Assembly (NCBI GenBank): GCA_028280415.1
Contig: JANQLV010000048.1
Location: forward strand, 62,001-126,000
Direction: 5' to 3'
Length of the DNA: 64,000 bases
Source of the DNA: Saprospiraceae bacterium
GTDB lineage: Bacteria; Bacteroidota; Bacteroidia; Chitinophagales; Saprospiraceae
Of this stretch, positions 35,191 through 43,827 are shown piece after piece. The notes under the pieces are model-generated. The model searched no databases, was not told the origin of the DNA, and saw nothing but the letters and a program-made list of their open reading frames with translations. The position numbers were made by a program, and so were the translations under genes. Positions within the stretch are counted from its first letter, which is position 1, and every line of letters starts with the position of its first letter.

Positions 35191-36000
35191 TTATTCCTCA
35201 TTTTCTACGGTCTCCTCTTCATCCACGGACTTACTGTCGGGATTTTTATTCAAAAACTCCTTCGCCAGATTTAGAAAATTGATACTTCCTTTACTGGCTG
35301 CATCATAGAGCAATACCGGTACGTGAAGGTTTGGCGCTTCACCAATCTTTGAGTTGCGATGTATAATGGTATCAAAGACAATATCTTTAAAATATTCCCG
35401 GACCTGACCTACAACCTCATTAGCCAGACGCAGACGGCGGTCGTACATCGATAAAAGGATACCTTCCACTTCTAAATCCGGATTGAGTTGTTTATTTACA
35501 AGCGAAATAGTATTCATTAATTTTCCCAGTCCTTCAAGTGCAAAAAACTCGCACTGAACGGGGATGAGAACGGAATCTGCTGCTGAAAGCGCATTAATAG
35601 TGACCAGTCCCAAAGAAGGTAGACAATCAATAAAAATGAAGTCAAAATCCTCCTTTATTGATGCAATTGCATTTTTGAGAATAAACTCTCTTTGAAACCT
35701 GGAAACCAGTTCCAATTCTGCGCCAACCAGGTTGATATGAGAAGGAATGATAAAAAGATTTGGAGTATCTGTCTCTATAACTGCTGATTTTGCTTCCGCT
35801 TCATTGACCAGTAAATCATAAGTACTTAACTCTACCGATTCGACATCCACACCAACACCAGAGGAGGCATTGGCCTGGGGGTCTGCATCAATCAACAAAA
35901 CCTTTTTTTCCAAAATAGCCAAACTGGCGGCCAGGTTGATTGCCGTAGTAGTTTTACCTACCCCTCCTTTTTGGTTTGCGATTGCAACAACTTTTCCCAT
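35191..36000 (-). CDS. parA: Chromosome-partitioning ATPase ParA (Soj)
   Basis: 269 residues with the deviant Walker A motif [20 protein letters not shown] at residue 8, switch [11 protein letters not shown] near 38 and Walker [19 protein letters not shown] near 118. It binds DNA non-specifically in the ATP form and moves the ParB-parS complex. The Glu-rich C-terminal tail ([10 protein letters not shown]) is an addition beyond the core fold. It heads the parA-parB pair, probably co-transcribed with the DUF5683 gene downstream. Confidence 0.95.
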   Translation of the reverse strand: MGKVVAIANQKGGVGKTTTAINLAASLAILEKKVLLIDADPQANASSGVGVDVESVELSTYDLLVNEAEAKSAVIETDTPNLFIIPSHINLVGAELELVSRFQREFILKNAIASIKEDFDFIFIDCLPSLGLVTINALSAADSVLIPVQCEFFALEGLGKLMNTISLVNKQLNPDLEVEGILLSMYDRRLRLANEVVGQVREYFKDIVFDTIIHRNSKIGEAPNLHVPVLLYDAASKGSINFLNLAKEFLNKNPDSKSVDEEETVENEE

Positions 36001-36059
36001 TTAACTTAATTTGTTTCTAAGTGACGAAGCATATTCGTCATACATTATGTTACTAAAAA

Positions 36060-36743
36060 TTAAAACTCGATAGAACTCCCTATATCCACAAGTCTTAAAT
36101 TTTTGTCTTTCGCTGAAAATGCTTTGATTGCTGCTTCTTTATCGATTTTTATAAAACCGAAAGTATCGTAATGACAGCCGATGATTTCTTTGCATTTTAT
36201 AAAATCACTGGCTATAATGGCTTGATTGACATCCATTGTAAAATTGTCCCCAATCGGTAAAAGTGCACAGCTAAGAGGTGGACAAAGCATGGGGATGAGT
36301 TTCATATCCATCGTTAATGCCGTATCTCCTGCAAAGTAAAAGCATTCCCGATCGTTCCAGACTACAAAACCCATTGGGTTGCCGGCATAAGTACCATCCG
36401 GAAAACTGGAAGAGTGCTGCGCCGTAACACACATCACTGTTCCGAAATCAAATTGCCATTTTCCACCCGTGTTCATTGGATGTACTTTTTCAATTCCTTT
36501 TGTGCCGGCCCAGGTGCATATTTCCCAGGATGATACTACAGTAGCGCCAGTGTGTTTGGCCAGTGCTTCAAGATCGTGAATATGATCCTGATGACCGTGA
36601 GAAACTAAAATATAATCGGCTTTAATGGATAAAAGGTCGATGTGTGCGGCCAATTCATTTGGTGTAACAAAAGGATCAGTTACCAGATGTTTTCCAGATA
36701 TTTCGATACCGAAACAGGATTGTCCGTAATAGGTGATTTTCAT
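36060..36743 (-). CDS. Metallo-beta-lactamase-fold hydrolase, UPF0173 family
   Basis: 227 residues. The zinc-binding motif is SHGHQDHIHDLE near residue 48 (HxHxDH), with further ligands at AQHSSS near 109, FAGDTAL near 136 and GCHYDTFG near 188. The start MKITYYGQSCFGIE is typical of the UPF0173 group (UlaG/YtkL-like). These are cytosolic metal-dependent hydrolases, often of phosphodiester or lactone substrates, but none is established for this group. It is upstream of parA by 59 bases on the same strand and might be co-transcribed. Confidence 0.88.
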   Translation of the reverse strand: MKITYYGQSCFGIEISGKHLVTDPFVTPNELAAHIDLLSIKADYILVSHGHQDHIHDLEALAKHTGATVVSSWEICTWAGTKGIEKVHPMNTGGKWQFDFGTVMCVTAQHSSSFPDGTYAGNPMGFVVWNDRECFYFAGDTALTMDMKLIPMLCPPLSCALLPIGDNFTMDVNQAIIASDFIKCKEIIGCHYDTFGFIKIDKEAAIKAFSAKDKNLRLVDIGSSIEF

Positions 36744-36918
36744 GTTTTAAATTTTTGCCTTTTAAGACTGTAAAGATAGTATGATTTGGCACATATTCAT
36801 TTGAATCTTGGGATTTTTATTGATGTTATCATTATGTTTACGCTATTATTACAACTTATTGAACCATATCCTGTTTTAGGGATTTTGACAGACATACTAA
36901 AACAAATTTAATTTTTAA

Positions 36919-37461
36919 ATGATCACTATTATTTCAGGCACAAATAGAAGAAATAGCCGAACGTTCCCCATTGCCAAGCAGATATTTGAATTGTTTAGAA
37001 AAAAAACAGTTGAGCATATAGAACTGCTTAACCTGGAAGATTTACCACTTGATTTCATTCATACCGGAATGTACGATAGTACCGGGCAAAATAGAACACT
37101 AGGGAAATTACAGGATAATTACATCATTCCAACGGACAAATTGTTCATCTTATCTCCTGAATATAATGGGAGTTATCCCGGAATACTTAAACTCTTTATT
37201 GATGCCTGTTCAATTCGGGAATACAAAGCTACTTTTGCCGGAAAAAAAGCTGCTTTGGCAGGTGTTTCTACCGGCCGGGCGGGAAACCTTAGAGGCCTTG
37301 ATCATCTCCGGGCCAGCCTTAATCATATGGGAACTATCGTAATGCCATCTGTTTTGCCCCTTTCAAACGTAGATTCAATTACGGATGAAAAAGGATATAT
37401 CACCGACCTTGCTACACTGAAAAGCATGGAGGCTACCGTAGAGTCTTTTTTGAAATTTTAA
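36919..37461 (+). CDS. NADPH-dependent FMN reductase family protein
   Basis: 180 residues with the flavodoxin-like fold: ITIISGTNRRNSRTFPIA at the N-terminus binds the FMN phosphate, FILSPEYNGSYPGILKLFID near 75 is the family signature (PEYNxSxPG), and AGVSTGRAGNLRGLDHLR near 115 completes the flavin site. It reduces quinones, azo compounds, chromate or free flavin with NAD(P)H; the natural substrate is not deducible. Single gene, divergent from the metallo-hydrolase. Confidence 0.9.
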   Translation: MITIISGTNRRNSRTFPIAKQIFELFRKKTVEHIELLNLEDLPLDFIHTGMYDSTGQNRTLGKLQDNYIIPTDKLFILSPEYNGSYPGILKLFIDACSIREYKATFAGKKAALAGVSTGRAGNLRGLDHLRASLNHMGTIVMPSVLPLSNVDSITDEKGYITDLATLKSMEATVESFLKF

Positions 37462-37548
37462 AAAATCGTAAAACTAAGCTTACACTAAAGCTTCATACCT
37501 AAAACCTCAGACCTTTTACAAAACAAATAAGAGCAAACAACTAGACTA

Positions 37549-38691
37549 TTACTCTTCCCAGTCGGCTATAAATACATTAGTATCTCTGGTACCTCCATTA
37601 TTGCGATTGGAAGAGAAAACCAATTTTTTACCATCATAAGAGAACATTGGAAATGCATCAAAAACACCATCGTGCGTAATCTGTTTTAAGCCGGAGCCAT
37701 CAACATTGATCATAAACAAATTGAATCGAGGTCTGCCTTTTCCGGCACTGTGATGATTGGAAGAGAAAATGATCTTCTCCCCGGAAGGGTGGAAATAGGG
37801 TGCCCAATTGGCGCCTCCCAGATTCGTAACCTGAGTCAGTTCAGAGCCATCCACATTACAAACGTAGATTTCCATATTCGTTGGTTGAACCAAATCCTTT
37901 GACAAAAAATCCTTATATGCAGCAATTGCCTCTTCCGTTTTCGGACGCGAGGCTCTAAATACCAGTTTTTTACTATCCGGTGAGAAAAAGGCACCCCCAT
38001 CATAACCGAGGCCGGAGGTAACCTGCTTTACATTTGAACCATCGATATCCATGGTATAAAGCTCGAGGTCTCCCGAGCGGGTAGAAGTGAAAACTATTTT
38101 TGTACCATCAGGGGAAATAGTCGGTTCAGCATCGTAACCGGGAGAGTCGGTCAATTGTCGCTTAATATTTCCCTCCAGATCAGCAACGAAGATGTCAAAG
38201 TCAGGGAATACGGGCCAGACATATTTGCCATTTACCGTGCGTGGAGCTTCCGGACAGGCTTCGCTTCCAAGGTGGGTAGAAGAATAGATAATCTCCTGAT
38301 TGCCGGGCATAAAATAAGAGCAAGTCGTTCTGCCTTTTCCGGTACTCAGTAAGGGAGGTTGATCGCCTTCATAGCCATTGACGGACATATAGAATATCTG
38401 ATCGCAATTAGCACCCCATTTTCTGTTGCTGGCCTGAAAAACCAAAAACTGATCATCAAAACTAAAATACGCTTCTGCATTATCTCCTCCAAAAGTGAGT
38501 TGTTTCAGGTTCTTGATATTAGTCTCCCCTGCATAAGTCAGAGACTCCGGATTTAATTCATTCTCATTTGACGAAGTAGGCGCTTCTGTCTTCTTCTCCG
38601 GCTCACTTTTCTGATTTTCTGTATTGTTTTCCGAGTTCTGACAAGCGAATAACAGCAATGAAGCAAAAATTAGAAGATACTTAGGATTCAT
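37549..38691 (-). CDS. TolB-like beta-propeller lipoprotein (PD40 repeats)
   Basis: 380 residues. The signal ends LLLFACQN, a lipobox, followed by a low-complexity Glu/Asn/Lys/Pro linker to about residue 50. The rest is a series of PD40/WD40-like units: AEPTISPDGTKIVFTSTRSG near 192, GGAFFSPDSKKLVFRASRP near 232, WAPYFHPSGEKIIFSSN near 296, and DAFPMFSYDGKKLVFSSNRN near 344. TolB-type propellers bind protein partners in the periplasm. Several histidines and cysteines are present, but no catalytic set was identified. It stands alone between unrelated neighbours. Confidence 0.88.
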   Translation of the reverse strand: MNPKYLLIFASLLLFACQNSENNTENQKSEPEKKTEAPTSSNENELNPESLTYAGETNIKNLKQLTFGGDNAEAYFSFDDQFLVFQASNRKWGANCDQIFYMSVNGYEGDQPPLLSTGKGRTTCSYFMPGNQEIIYSSTHLGSEACPEAPRTVNGKYVWPVFPDFDIFVADLEGNIKRQLTDSPGYDAEPTISPDGTKIVFTSTRSGDLELYTMDIDGSNVKQVTSGLGYDGGAFFSPDSKKLVFRASRPKTEEAIAAYKDFLSKDLVQPTNMEIYVCNVDGSELTQVTNLGGANWAPYFHPSGEKIIFSSNHHSAGKGRPRFNLFMINVDGSGLKQITHDGVFDAFPMFSYDGKKLVFSSNRNNGGTRDTNVFIADWEE

Positions 38692-38792
38692 TATTTTTTA
38701 ACTTTTTGCTGCAAAAGTAAGTATTTGGAGCCAAAAGAAAGAAATCCCGGCTGGATAGGGCTGTATTTTACGAGATTATGACAAGTGCAACA

Positions 38793-39470
38793 TTACTCGT
38801 CTGGAAATTGATTGATGCGCTTGAATGAGATGGAGGATTGTGCCTCGCCTCCCAGGGGGATGAACTCTATCATTTTATCATTCTTGATTTTGAAGGTCCA
38901 GCGTTCGGTTTTCAGCGGTTCAGTGAAAAAAATGCACTCTAATTCATTCTTGTGCCCGTGAATTCGGAAGCTGCCGTACTTTTTTGATTCTGCTTTATTT
39001 TGTTTAATAACTATATTATCCCATCTGAAATGGTACAAAGCTTTTTGATCACCATTTACTTGTTGCCATAAACCGAAAAGATGATTTCCGGGAGCGGTAG
39101 GGATTTGTTTAACCTGCTTCAGTATAACTTTGACTTTTTGCCCTTCTTCCTTTCTTTCCCAAATCATTTTCTTCTCCTTGATCGTCCAGGTAAATCCTTC
39201 GAAATCATCAGCGATACCATTAGTATTGATGATGCTCAGGGCATTGGTTTTGGGATCAATATTCCAGCTCCCAATAGAGTGCTGCAACCAGCCATTTCCG
39301 GAAATCTGGCTTTGATCTTTGTTGAACCTCGTCCATCTGGCAACAGGCGTCATCTCATTTTCTCCGATAATTACTTTTTCGACTTGCCACAAGCCAATCA
39401 GTTTTTTGGAGGAATTACAATTTGAGAACAGTAAGCAAAGTAAAAAAAGTAAAGAGAATCGATAAACCAT
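38793..39470 (-). CDS. Lipoprotein with two lipocalin-like repeats
   Basis: I start it at the ATG at 39470 (MVYRFSLLFLLCLLFSNC), which yields a compact lipoprotein signal with Cys near 18; the in-frame TTG at 39488 only adds MTKALI. The mature part contains two similar modules: KLIGLWQVEKV near 24 to about 120, and HLFGLWQQVNG near 133 to the end. Each starts with the GLWQ motif and continues with short strands, resembling lipocalin-like (DUF4923/5004-type) domains. Ligand and role are unknown. Confidence 0.72.
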   Translation of the reverse strand: MVYRFSLLFLLCLLFSNCNSSKKLIGLWQVEKVIIGENEMTPVARWTRFNKDQSQISGNGWLQHSIGSWNIDPKTNALSIINTNGIADDFEGFTWTIKEKKMIWERKEEGQKVKVILKQVKQIPTAPGNHLFGLWQQVNGDQKALYHFRWDNIVIKQNKAESKKYGSFRIHGHKNELECIFFTEPLKTERWTFKIKNDKMIEFIPLGGEAQSSISFKRINQFPDE

Positions 39471-39626
39471 AATTAAAGCTTTTGTCAATAAGATGATCAG
39501 TTGAGAAAATTAGGTGTGAGCAAACTGCCGGGGATGAAATTTTTATCCATTGTTCGGGGAGCATTGGCATAATGCGGTTTTGCTTTCAATATTCCGGTTT
39601 ATCTACTGGAAATAAGGAAAAAAAAC

Positions 39627-39634
39627 TACTTTTG
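39627..39634 (+). promoter_or_regulatory. Probable promoter -7 element for the peptide-binding lipoprotein
   Basis: TACTTTTG fits TAnnTTTG and ends 21 bases before the ATG at 39656. No clear -33 TTG at normal spacing. Confidence 0.4.
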
Positions 39635-39655
39635 TGGCTTGAATTCGTAAATATC

Positions 39656-41278
39656 ATGATGAAATCCAAACTACTTTTTCTCGGTTTAATTTGCTTGTTT
39701 CTTGCCTGTAATGGAGAAGATTCCAAAACGGGTACCGAAAGCCTCAAAACGGTATTTCGCTATAATCAAATCAATTCAGTCACTTCTCTCGACCCCGCAT
39801 TTGCGAAAAGCCAGAATAATATCTGGGCAGTAGATCATCTATACAATGGATTGGTACAGTTGGATGAACAACTCAATATCCGTCCGGCGATTGCAGCTTC
39901 CTGGAAAATTTCTGAAGATGGTCTGACTTATATCTTCAAGCTTCGGGATGATGTATTTTTTCACGATAATAAAGTTTTTGAAAATGGAAAAGGGAGAAAA
40001 GTGACGGCAGAAGATGTCGTCTATAGTTTTGAGCGGATCATTAGCGATGAGGTTGCTTCTCCCGGCAGCTGGATATTCAAAGGAAAGGTAGCGGAACAAG
40101 AGCCTTTTAAAGCTTTGAATGCACATACGTTTCAACTTAGATTGCAAAAGGCTTTTCGACCTGTTTTGGGGATTTTGACTATGCAGTACTGTAGCATTGT
40201 GCCGCGAGAAGCAGTAGAGTCCTATGGTAAAGACTTTCGCAGTAATCCCGTTGGTACGGGCCCTTTTCAATTCAAAAACTGGCTCGAAAATCAGGCCTTA
40301 TTTCTGGCCAGAAATGAAAACTACTTTGAAAAAGCAAATGACCAGACCCTGCCTTATCTGGATGCTGTAAGGATCAATTTTATTGGTGATCGCAAAACAG
40401 CTTATCTGGAACTGATGAATAAAAAGCTGGATTTTATCTCTGGTTTAGAGTCCTCATATGTCAACGAATTATTGACCATTGATGGAGACTTGAAGGCCGA
40501 AAAAGCTCAGGATTTGCAGTTTCTGAAAAGCCCCTATCTCAATACGGAATACCTGGGAATCAACATGGATATTGAGGATACACAAAACCCATTGCGAATT
40601 AAGGCGGTCCGGCAGGCTTTGAATTATGGTTTTGATAGAAAAAAAATGATGGAAACCCTTCGCAATAATGTCGGGAAAGCCGCTGATGCAGGCTTTGTTC
40701 CTCGCGGTTTGCCTTCTTTTGATAATACAAAAGTGAAAGGCTATCGCTACGATCCGGATAGGGCCCGGGACTTACTGAAAGAAGCAGGCTTCCCCAATGG
40801 AAAGGGTTTCCCGGAAATCGCTCTTTACACCAATAAAGATTATCAGGATTTATGCACCTTCATCACCCGTCAATGGGAAGATTTGGGCATTAAAGTAAAT
40901 ATCGAAGTCATAGAATCTGCTACTTTGCGGCAAATGATGACTAAAGGACAGGTCGACCTGTTCCGGGCCAGCTGGATCGCGGATTATCCCGATGCGGAAA
41001 GCTTTTTTACTGTGTTTTATAGTAAAAATCCGGCTCCGCCCAATTATACCCGCTTTAGAAATACGGAATTTGACCGCTTGTATGAAGCTGCCTTAAAAGA
41101 GAATGATGATCAGAAACGCTACGATCTTTATCAACAGATGGACAGGATATTGATTGAAGAAGCACCGGTGATTTTTCTTTTCTATGATGAGACGGCATTA
41201 TTTGCGAATGCAAAAGTTAAGGGTTTAAGTAAAAATGCGATAAACCTTTTGAGTTTGAAAAAGGTATCTGTAGAATAA
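39656..41278 (+). CDS. ABC-transporter substrate-binding lipoprotein, family 5 (oligopeptide/nickel type)
   Basis: About 540 residues from the ATG at 39656, where MMKSKLLFLGLICLFLACNG gives a lipoprotein signal; the open frame upstream from 39572 is unlikely to be translated. Family 5 features: SLDPAFAKSQNNIWAVDHLY near 40, WKISEDGLTYIFKLRDDVFF near 80, AEDVVYSFERI near 115, GTGPFQF near 200 and ALNYGFDRKKMMETL near 320. It captures peptides or similar ligands in the periplasm. No permease or ATPase gene adjoins it, so its transporter is elsewhere, or it is an orphan receptor. Confidence 0.92.
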   Translation: MMKSKLLFLGLICLFLACNGEDSKTGTESLKTVFRYNQINSVTSLDPAFAKSQNNIWAVDHLYNGLVQLDEQLNIRPAIAASWKISEDGLTYIFKLRDDVFFHDNKVFENGKGRKVTAEDVVYSFERIISDEVASPGSWIFKGKVAEQEPFKALNAHTFQLRLQKAFRPVLGILTMQYCSIVPREAVESYGKDFRSNPVGTGPFQFKNWLENQALFLARNENYFEKANDQTLPYLDAVRINFIGDRKTAYLELMNKKLDFISGLESSYVNELLTIDGDLKAEKAQDLQFLKSPYLNTEYLGINMDIEDTQNPLRIKAVRQALNYGFDRKKMMETLRNNVGKAADAGFVPRGLPSFDNTKVKGYRYDPDRARDLLKEAGFPNGKGFPEIALYTNKDYQDLCTFITRQWEDLGIKVNIEVIESATLRQMMTKGQVDLFRASWIADYPDAESFFTVFYSKNPAPPNYTRFRNTEFDRLYEAALKENDDQKRYDLYQQMDRILIEEAPVIFLFYDETALFANAKVKGLSKNAINLLSLKKVSVE

Positions 41279-41442
41279 ACTCAGACGATATACTGGAAGG
41301 GCGGGAAGCTCGGATCACATAAAACGTACAGGCATTGAGCAGGAAGCTTGAAAACCAGTTTTGGAATTTGTTTTACATCCTCCTGCAGGACTACTGATTT
41401 AAACCAATTTCAACATCTCCGAACGAAAAGTGTTCTAGGAAT

Positions 41443-42168
41443 ATGCAAAAAGTAATTTTCAAGGATTTGGGGGCGATTGATTATAAAGAAGCCTGGGATT
41501 ACCAGCAGTCGCTTTTGAACGAGCTGGTAGCCATTAAGCGTGCCAATAGAACACTGGAAGCAGATGACCCGAATCGGCAAAAGCAAAAGCATTATTTGCT
41601 TTTCTGTGAGCACAAACCAGTTTATACGCTCGGCAAAAGCGGTTCCCTGGATCATCTCTTGCTTTCTGAGCAGCAATTGTCTGAGCAGGAAATTGATTTT
41701 TATAAAATCAACCGGGGAGGGGATATTACCTTCCATGGTAAGGGTCAGATCGTGGGCTATCCGATCTTTGATCTGGACTGCTTTTTTACAGATGTCCATA
41801 AATATGTCCGTTATCTGGAAGAAGCAGTGATTCGCACTGTAGCGCATTATGGGCTCAAAGGGATTCGTAAAGAGGGATTTACAGGAGTGTGGCTGGATAA
41901 AACCGAGGATCGGCCCTTTCGAAAACTCTGCGCAATTGGTGTACATTTAAGTCGCTGGGTAACGATGCACGGTTTCGCTTTTAATATTAATACAGAATTA
42001 AATTATTTTAACAATATCGTACCTTGTGGGATAAATGATATAGATAAAAAAGTTACCTCCCTGCAAGCCGAACTTGGAAAACCTATAGATATTGACGAAG
42101 TCAAGGACTTGCTAAAAAAGCATTTTAAAGACCTCTTTGGTTTCGTTTTTGATGAAGTTGAAAACTAA
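41443..42168 (+). CDS. lipB: Octanoyl-[acyl-carrier-protein] transferase
   Basis: 241 residues. LipB transfers octanoate from ACP to lipoyl domains in the first step of lipoate synthesis. Motifs: HKPVYTLGKSG near 57, the signature RGGDITFHGKGQIVGYPIFD near 89 (usual form RGGxxTYHGPGQ), KLCAIGVHLSRWVTMHGFA near 154 and the catalytic Cys-Lys pair NIVPCGINDID near 186 with VTSL. The Pro of the HGPGQ motif is Lys here, which I have seen in Bacteroidota LipB. lipA is not in the window. A small unknown gene follows after 11 bases. Confidence 0.95.
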   Translation: MQKVIFKDLGAIDYKEAWDYQQSLLNELVAIKRANRTLEADDPNRQKQKHYLLFCEHKPVYTLGKSGSLDHLLLSEQQLSEQEIDFYKINRGGDITFHGKGQIVGYPIFDLDCFFTDVHKYVRYLEEAVIRTVAHYGLKGIRKEGFTGVWLDKTEDRPFRKLCAIGVHLSRWVTMHGFAFNINTELNYFNNIVPCGINDIDKKVTSLQAELGKPIDIDEVKDLLKKHFKDLFGFVFDEVEN

Positions 42169-42179
42169 GCTTTCTTAAA

Positions 42180-42578
42180 ATGAAAAAAGATATTCCTCAG
42201 TATAAAGTTGAAGATTTAGCGCTAGCTATTACTCCCGGTGATAAAGATGATAACCTTTGGGATGTTTTCATTATCAATTTAAAAGAAGAAGCCATCAAGA
42301 ATGTCCTGATCAACTCAAAAGGATACGGTGAAGTGGATGGAGAACAAATGCAAACGACTATTCTTCGCCATTTTTTCGAAGAAATCGGACCAATGCAAAT
42401 CAAAAAAATTGAACCAATTCAGACCAAGCTTTTCGATTTTACCAATGAATACTGGGTTAGTTTTCAATTTGAAGGGTACATGTATGACAAAAAATATGTA
42501 TTCGTTAAAGGAAGTATCTCCGAAATCAATTTTACACTTATCCCCTTTATTAATAAAAAAGGCGTGATGATTCGATAA
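42180..42578 (+). CDS. Conserved hypothetical protein downstream of lipB
   Basis: 132 residues, cytosolic, no signal or membrane segment. It opens KKDIPQYKVEDLALAITPGD, has LWDVFIINLKEEAIKNVLI near 23, HFFEEIGPMQIKKIEPI near 65 and ends ISEINFTLIPFINKKGVMIR. Mostly predicted beta strand with one helix. I recall similar small Bacteroidota proteins, sometimes mislabelled as a phenylalanyl-tRNA synthetase subunit, but there is no synthetase motif here. Spacing to lipB is 11 bases, so they are probably co-transcribed. Confidence 0.7.
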   Translation: MKKDIPQYKVEDLALAITPGDKDDNLWDVFIINLKEEAIKNVLINSKGYGEVDGEQMQTTILRHFFEEIGPMQIKKIEPIQTKLFDFTNEYWVSFQFEGYMYDKKYVFVKGSISEINFTLIPFINKKGVMIR

Positions 42579-43086
42579 ATTCAACATCCTTATTCAATGT
42601 TTTGAAACTCTAAAAGCCTTACCTGCGTACCACAGTCAAACATACCTCCTCCTTTTTCCGCATAGACAAAATCGGTATACTGTTTGTATTAAGAAAATAG
42701 CTAACATGTTTTGTCAGCTTGACTGAAGACAAAACAAATTCAGTAGCCGCTATAAACTGTGGTGTTTAGTACCTAATAGAATGTGACCTAGAGGTTTTAA
42801 GCAGATTGATTAAAAAATATCGATTGAAGAATCATCAATAATGAACATTGAATCCATGATCATCTATACTCTAAACCAATTTTCAGGCTAAAAACAGTAT
42901 GATTGCCGTATTAGTCCTGGTTTAGTACGCTAAAATCAATATTGCATATTGGAGATTGAATATTCGATATTACAAAAGAGTGAGCTAATTTCACTTGAAC
43001 CCTCTTAATTGTTTGATTGTCAAGTATTTAAAGCTCTAGCTGAGGTTGATAGAAACATATATAATTAATTGCCGAGCACTCTGAAT
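42579..43086. other. Long leader/intergenic region upstream of the exopolysaccharide locus
   Basis: About 500 AT-rich bases before the first exopolysaccharide gene. It holds a 9-bp inverted repeat (42707-42736) and several short near-repeats of the GATATT/GAATATT type near 42940-42975. No convincing TAnnTTTG plus TTG pair, sigma-54 site or small gene was found. Confidence 0.5.
42707..42736. repeat. 9-bp perfect inverted repeat in the exopolysaccharide leader
   Basis: TGTTTTGTC at 42707-42715 is exactly reverse-complemented by GACAAAACA at 42728-42736 with a 12-base loop. There is no T-run after it. It could be an operator or an RNA hairpin in the leader of the locus. Confidence 0.4.
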
Positions 43087-43827
43087 ATGAAGAACCCACT
43101 GGTTTCTATATCTCTGTTTATGTTGGTTTTGGTGTCCTGTAAGACACCAGCGGTATTTGAGTCTGATATGATCCCGGCTTATAAAATGACGGAGTTTGTA
43201 TTGATGAATCCGGAAGAACCTAAATTATCTCCCGGTGATAAGATTACGGTAAGTATCTGGGGGCATGATCAGATCAGTATTGGCTCTATCAATAGCCCCT
43301 ATGTTTCCCATGAATCGACTGGAAGATGGGTCATGCTCGATAAACAGGGAGAGGTTAATTTGCCTAAAATCGGTCGGGTTAATCTCAAGGATTATAATGT
43401 AAAGGAAGCGGCTTACTTTCTGGAGGAACTATATGCAAAACATATTCAAAATCCAGTGATTAATGTTCGCATTATCAACCATTTTGTAACGGTGTTGGGA
43501 GAGGTAAACAAACCTGGAAAATATCAGCTGGATAATGAAGCATTGAGCCTGGTTGAGCTTTTGGGACAAACAGAAGGTTATACCAAGTATGCGAAATTGG
43601 ATAATATCCAGCTGATTCGGGAAGTCAATGGCCAGATGGTCAAATTTCCGATAGATTTTTCAACGCTTAATGCATTGAATACGCATAATGCATCGCTAAA
43701 GCCCGGAGATATTGTTTATGTGCCTCCAACTAAAAAGAAAGCATCGGATATAACAATGAACCGGGTGATCCCGGTAGCCAGTATTATAACCGGTGCAGCG
43801 CTTGTAATTTCTAGTTTTAGGAGATAA
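43087..43827 (+). CDS. Polysaccharide export lipoprotein (Wza-like, Poly_export + SLBB)
   Basis: 246 residues from the ATG at 43087; MKNPLVSISLFMLVLVSC is a lipoprotein signal, so the in-frame TTG at 43069 is discarded. The Poly_export domain covers about 45-130 (KLSPGDKITVSIWGHDQISI, VMLDKQGEVNLPKIGRVNL) and an SLBB domain about 140-190 (VTVLGEVNKPGKYQL, ELLGQTEGYTKYAKLDNI). A C-terminal hydrophobic segment (VIPVASIITGAALVISSF) forms the membrane end. It forms the outer-membrane channel of the Wzy-type export system. The next gene starts on the base after its stop. Confidence 0.93.
   Translation: MKNPLVSISLFMLVLVSCKTPAVFESDMIPAYKMTEFVLMNPEEPKLSPGDKITVSIWGHDQISIGSINSPYVSHESTGRWVMLDKQGEVNLPKIGRVNLKDYNVKEAAYFLEELYAKHIQNPVINVRIINHFVTVLGEVNKPGKYQLDNEALSLVELLGQTEGYTKYAKLDNIQLIREVNGQMVKFPIDFSTLNALNTHNASLKPGDIVYVPPTKKKASDITMNRVIPVASIITGAALVISSFRR

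Noticed and set aside
34269-36000. parS sites near parA-parB
   Set aside because: I looked for a 16-bp palindrome of the TGTTnCACGTGnAACA type nearby and found none; sites may lie outside the window.
36787-36802. TGGCACATATTCATTT as another sigma-54 promoter
   Set aside because: The -24 half fits but the -12 TTGC is absent.
39839-40270. 143-codon minus-strand frame inside the peptide-binding lipoprotein gene
   Set aside because: No recognisable domain and fully contained in a well-supported gene on the other strand.
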